Shown: positions 6,443 through 8,482 of the stretch, one piece after another
Layout: the number at the start of each line of letters is the position of its first letter
Numbering within the stretch: position 1 is the first letter of the stretch
From: Planctomycetota bacterium
Lineage (GTDB): Bacteria; Planctomycetota; Phycisphaerae; Sedimentisphaerales; SM23-30
Assembly: GCA_022705365.1 (NCBI GenBank)
Contig: JAKJEP010000132.1
Coordinates: 1-8,482, forward strand
Direction: 5' to 3'
DNA: 8,482 bases
Made by a program: the position numbers and the translations under genes
Notes under the pieces: model-generated
The model's input: the letters and a program-made list of their open reading frames with translations, nothing else
Databases searched by the model: none
Told to the model about the DNA's origin: nothing

Positions 6443-8137
6443 TTACGTCCACTCTTCCAGCAGCGCCCCCTCGGCCGCAAGACTCCATACCCCCTCTTTC
6501 ATGCCCTTCGCTGCCGAAACCTTCTTCGTTTGCAGTTCTTCCAGCAAAGTCAATCCCAGCCCCCGGCAGGCCGGATACACAATAATCTTGCCGGGTATCA
6601 ACTGCTTTTCCACCGCCCGGATGCCTTCCACCGCCCCGTCCAGCCCGCTGACGGCCGCCACCGAAATATTCGTATCCAGGCTGCCCGACTCCACCTTCCG
6701 CAAAACCGTCTTCATATCTTCGAGTATGGACCCGCTGGTCCCGATGAAATACAGTTGCTTCTCGATATAACGCTGCAAATCGATTTCGCAGGTCACCGTT
6801 GCCGCAATCCCGGCAAAAATATTGATAATGCCGCCCTTCCCCGCCGACTTCACCGCCTCCACCACCAGCTTCGGCACCGGCGCCATCAAAACAATATAGT
6901 CCATCTCCCCCGCCGGTGCGTTTTTGGCAGGGTTGGTCGGGTTAGTCGGGTTGGTCGGGTTGTACGAATGATACCCGACTTTGTTTTTATCCGCCAGCGG
7001 CCGGGTAATCTTATCCAGCAGTGCCAGCCGCCGGTCATCCAGATCCCCGGCATACACCGTAACCTCCGGCACTCCCTGGCAAACATTGCGAACCACGTGC
7101 ATAACACCCATAGGCCCGCCCGCCCCGATAACATTGATTTTATCGCCGCGCCGTATCTCACCCGTCGCCGGAATCGTCTTCATCGACTCCGCCGGATCAG
7201 AACCTGTCGTCCCGATAATCCGTATCCCGCCGTAATGTACCCGACCCACATACGTTACCACTCCCCGTCCCAGCCTGCCGCCGCACAGCACAATATTCAT
7301 CAACCCCCGGGCCGCCAGTTTCGCAAACAGCGATTCCACCACCGCCGGATCCGAACCAAAATAAAGTATGTCATCAAACGCCGCATCTTTCAACTCGCCT
7401 ACCCGCTCCGCCCGCTGGACCGGCACGCTTAATCCGGCCGGCACTTCCGCGTCTGACACCCAGGTAATCCCGGCGGGTTTGCCGAACTGCTTGAACAGCC
7501 TTTGCAGTACAGCCGGCTTGACCGGGCCATCAGTCACGATCAGCATCTGCCCCCCCGCTTTCAGCGTCTGCCGCTCCCGGACAGCATAGGCATCCTCCAC
7601 GCACGCCCACGGCTCCACCAGTGCAATCGCGGCGGCGGACAGCTTCTCCGACGCTGGGATCAGCATCGACTCCCCCTGCGGCGAGGTGATTACCCTCTGG
7701 TCCATCAAAACATATTCCTGCAGCGCCCCCTCAAAATTATAGCCGAACGAACCGTTGGAATTCGCCGTCGGCAGCCACCGGTAATCCGTCTGCACCAGAT
7801 ACCGCTGCCCGGGCCGAAAACCGGTAACTTTCTCGCCCACCGCCCAAACCCGCACCACCGCTTCATGCCCCGGCACCGTCGGTTTATCATCCGGCACATA
7901 GCTGGGAATCTCATCCAAAATCCCTTTTTCAATCCCGGAGATAATGCGGGTCTTCCGCGCATGCGCCGAAAACTGCTTCAACAGCTTCAAATCCGAAAAA
8001 CAAAGCCCCACCGCCTCCACCCGGCACAAAATCTGATACGGACCGGGCGGCACTACCTTCTTACTGGTATTCAACGTTAATTGATCGGGGCCGATTAACT
8101 GAACGGCGTTTTGCGTTTGAGGTATTTGATATTGCAT
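6443..8137 (-). CDS. Long zinc-type (MDR) dehydrogenase with two nucleotide-binding-like domains
   Basis: A 564-residue member of the medium-chain dehydrogenase/reductase superfamily, about 200 residues longer than the usual 340-400. The N-terminal catalytic domain shows GLCFSD (C46), PGHEAV (H91, E92) and VEPWAC (E175), the catalytic zinc ligands of the sorbitol/threonine dehydrogenase branch; the four-cysteine structural zinc lobe is absent. Two Rossmann-like units follow. The first, about 196-322, has a degenerate glycine loop (VTDGPVKP) but ends with IIGTTGSDPAESMKT. The second, about 331-520, has a good loop VIGAGGPMG (336-344) and ends with FIGTSGSILEDMKT. An NPT repeat lies at 393-403, and a C-terminal tail follows 520. 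It presumably oxidises or reduces a sugar, polyol or lactaldehyde in the operon's pathway; the substrate is unknown. The ATG at 8137 has AGGA 8 nt upstream. Confidence 0.82.
   Translation of the reverse strand: MQYQIPQTQNAVQLIGPDQLTLNTSKKVVPPGPYQILCRVEAVGLCFSDLKLLKQFSAHARKTRIISGIEKGILDEIPSYVPDDKPTVPGHEAVVRVWAVGEKVTGFRPGQRYLVQTDYRWLPTANSNGSFGYNFEGALQEYVLMDQRVITSPQGESMLIPASEKLSAAAIALVEPWACVEDAYAVRERQTLKAGGQMLIVTDGPVKPAVLQRLFKQFGKPAGITWVSDAEVPAGLSVPVQRAERVGELKDAAFDDILYFGSDPAVVESLFAKLAARGLMNIVLCGGRLGRGVVTYVGRVHYGGIRIIGTTGSDPAESMKTIPATGEIRRGDKINVIGAGGPMGVMHVVRNVCQGVPEVTVYAGDLDDRRLALLDKITRPLADKNKVGYHSYNPTNPTNPTNPAKNAPAGEMDYIVLMAPVPKLVVEAVKSAGKGGIINIFAGIAATVTCEIDLQRYIEKQLYFIGTSGSILEDMKTVLRKVESGSLDTNISVAAVSGLDGAVEGIRAVEKQLIPGKIIVYPACRGLGLTLLEELQTKKVSAAKGMKEGVWSLAAEGALLEEWT
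6931..6963. repeat. 9-bp in-frame tandem repeat, about 3.6 copies
   Basis: Plus strand units GGTTGGTCG, GGTTAGTCG, GGTTGGTCG and a partial GGTTGT, differing at one base. On the coding strand they read Asn-Pro-Thr repeated three times plus Asn-Pro (residues 393-403 of the dehydrogenase). Unit length is a multiple of three, so copy-number change would alter loop length and not the frame. Confidence 0.9.
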
Positions 8138-8169
8138 AGGGTATATCCTGCTGATTCTTTTCCTGTAAT

Positions 8170-8482
8170 TTATTCGATTTTCTTGAGTATTTGTTTCGGT
8201 GCGGCGTTGGCATCAAAACCGGCCAGGCACCGCTTCTGCACCGGCTGCAGCCGCCGGCCAACCTGCTCGTAAAATTCATTCTTCGCCTGCGTATCCGCAA
8301 AAAACCCGCTCGCCCACCGGCTGGTATAGCCCAGCCCGCACTGCCGCTGCAAGAGCGAATTGGCATAAACGATATGACCGCCCTTGAGGAAAACTGGCAG
8401 CAATTTTTGCAGTTCCCGGCTGCGGAAATCATCGACAAACTTCTGGCCGGGACTGTTCATCTCCGTCCCCACCACCACCGGC
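8170..8482 (-). CDS. Unidentified protein, C-terminal 103 residues (5' end outside window)
   Basis: An open frame enters from the window edge and ends at TAA (8172-8170). The visible part begins PVVVGTEMNSPGQKFVDDF and continues with a mostly helical, soluble segment, with no membrane segment or signal. It ends in a basic tail (APKQILKKIE). The phrase VGTEMNSPGQKFVDDF looks like a conserved active-site-type strand and helix and recalls metal-dependent hydrolases with a TIM-barrel or PHP fold, but I cannot place the family and no metal-ligand set can be checked in this fragment. It lies 32 nt upstream of the dehydrogenase, on the same strand and with the same spacing as the rest of the operon, so it is probably co-transcribed and shares the pathway. 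Confidence 0.7.
   Translation of the reverse strand, partial: PVVVGTEMNSPGQKFVDDFRSRELQKLLPVFLKGGHIVYANSLLQRQCGLGYTSRWASGFFADTQAKNEFYEQVGRRLQPVQKRCLAGFDANAAPKQILKKIE

Noticed and set aside
6931..6963. Short tandem repeat as a CRISPR or binding-site array
   Set aside because: Units are 9 bp, contiguous, with no spacers, and they encode an in-frame amino acid repeat.
6530..7432. Plus-strand open frame of 300 codons
   Set aside because: It is fully antisense to the zinc dehydrogenase, which has clear zinc and nucleotide-binding motifs; the plus-strand product is low-complexity Arg/His/Pro.

Overview
All genes in this window lie on the minus strand, so transcription runs from high to low coordinates. 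The core is a tightly packed sugar-catabolic operon. In order of transcription it holds: the 3' end of an unidentified gene (from 8482 down to 8170), a long zinc-type dehydrogenase (8137-6443), an NCS1-type permease (6409-4712), the N-terminal part of a class II aldolase (4678-3977), the remaining aldolase half joined to a short-chain dehydrogenase (3989-2688), and L-rhamnose isomerase RhaA (2657-1383). Four junctions have gaps of 30-33 nt and one is a 13-nt overlap. Most starts have a clear AGGA-type ribosome binding site. Downstream come an unrelated class I methyltransferase (1310-537), a terminator-like hairpin, and the 5' end of an ABC-F ATPase that runs off the window (432-1).

The anchor call is RhaA, whose length and complete metal-ligand set match the E. 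coli enzyme. The aldolase and dehydrogenase pieces together (about 670 aa) match the rhamnulose-1-phosphate aldolase/short-chain dehydrogenase fusion family. The inferred pathway is import of L-rhamnose or a related deoxysugar (possibly by the NCS1-like permease), isomerisation to L-rhamnulose, phosphorylation by a kinase not present here, cleavage to DHAP and L-lactaldehyde, and oxidation or reduction of lactaldehyde by the SDR domain or the zinc dehydrogenase. No regulator and no microcompartment shell gene is visible.

The most notable points are: (1) the aldolase-SDR fusion is cut in the middle of the aldolase domain by a -1 frame change, with no credible start for the second half; (2) the zinc dehydrogenase is about 200 residues longer than usual and appears to carry two tandem nucleotide-binding domains, the first with a degenerate glycine motif; (3) an NCS1 (nucleobase-type) permease sits inside a rhamnose operon and has an unusual Pro/Ala linker plus extra C-terminal membrane segments; (4) the methyltransferase is clearly lower in G+C than its neighbours; (5) a perfect 12-bp hairpin lies between the methyltransferase and the ABC-F gene.

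The organism cannot be named from the sequence. High G+C in the operon, the gene content and the style of the proteins suggest a heterotrophic bacterium, perhaps of the Planctomycetes-Verrucomicrobia-Kiritimatiellota-Lentisphaerota group. This is a weak inference. No tRNA, rRNA, CRISPR array, insertion sequence or phage gene was seen.
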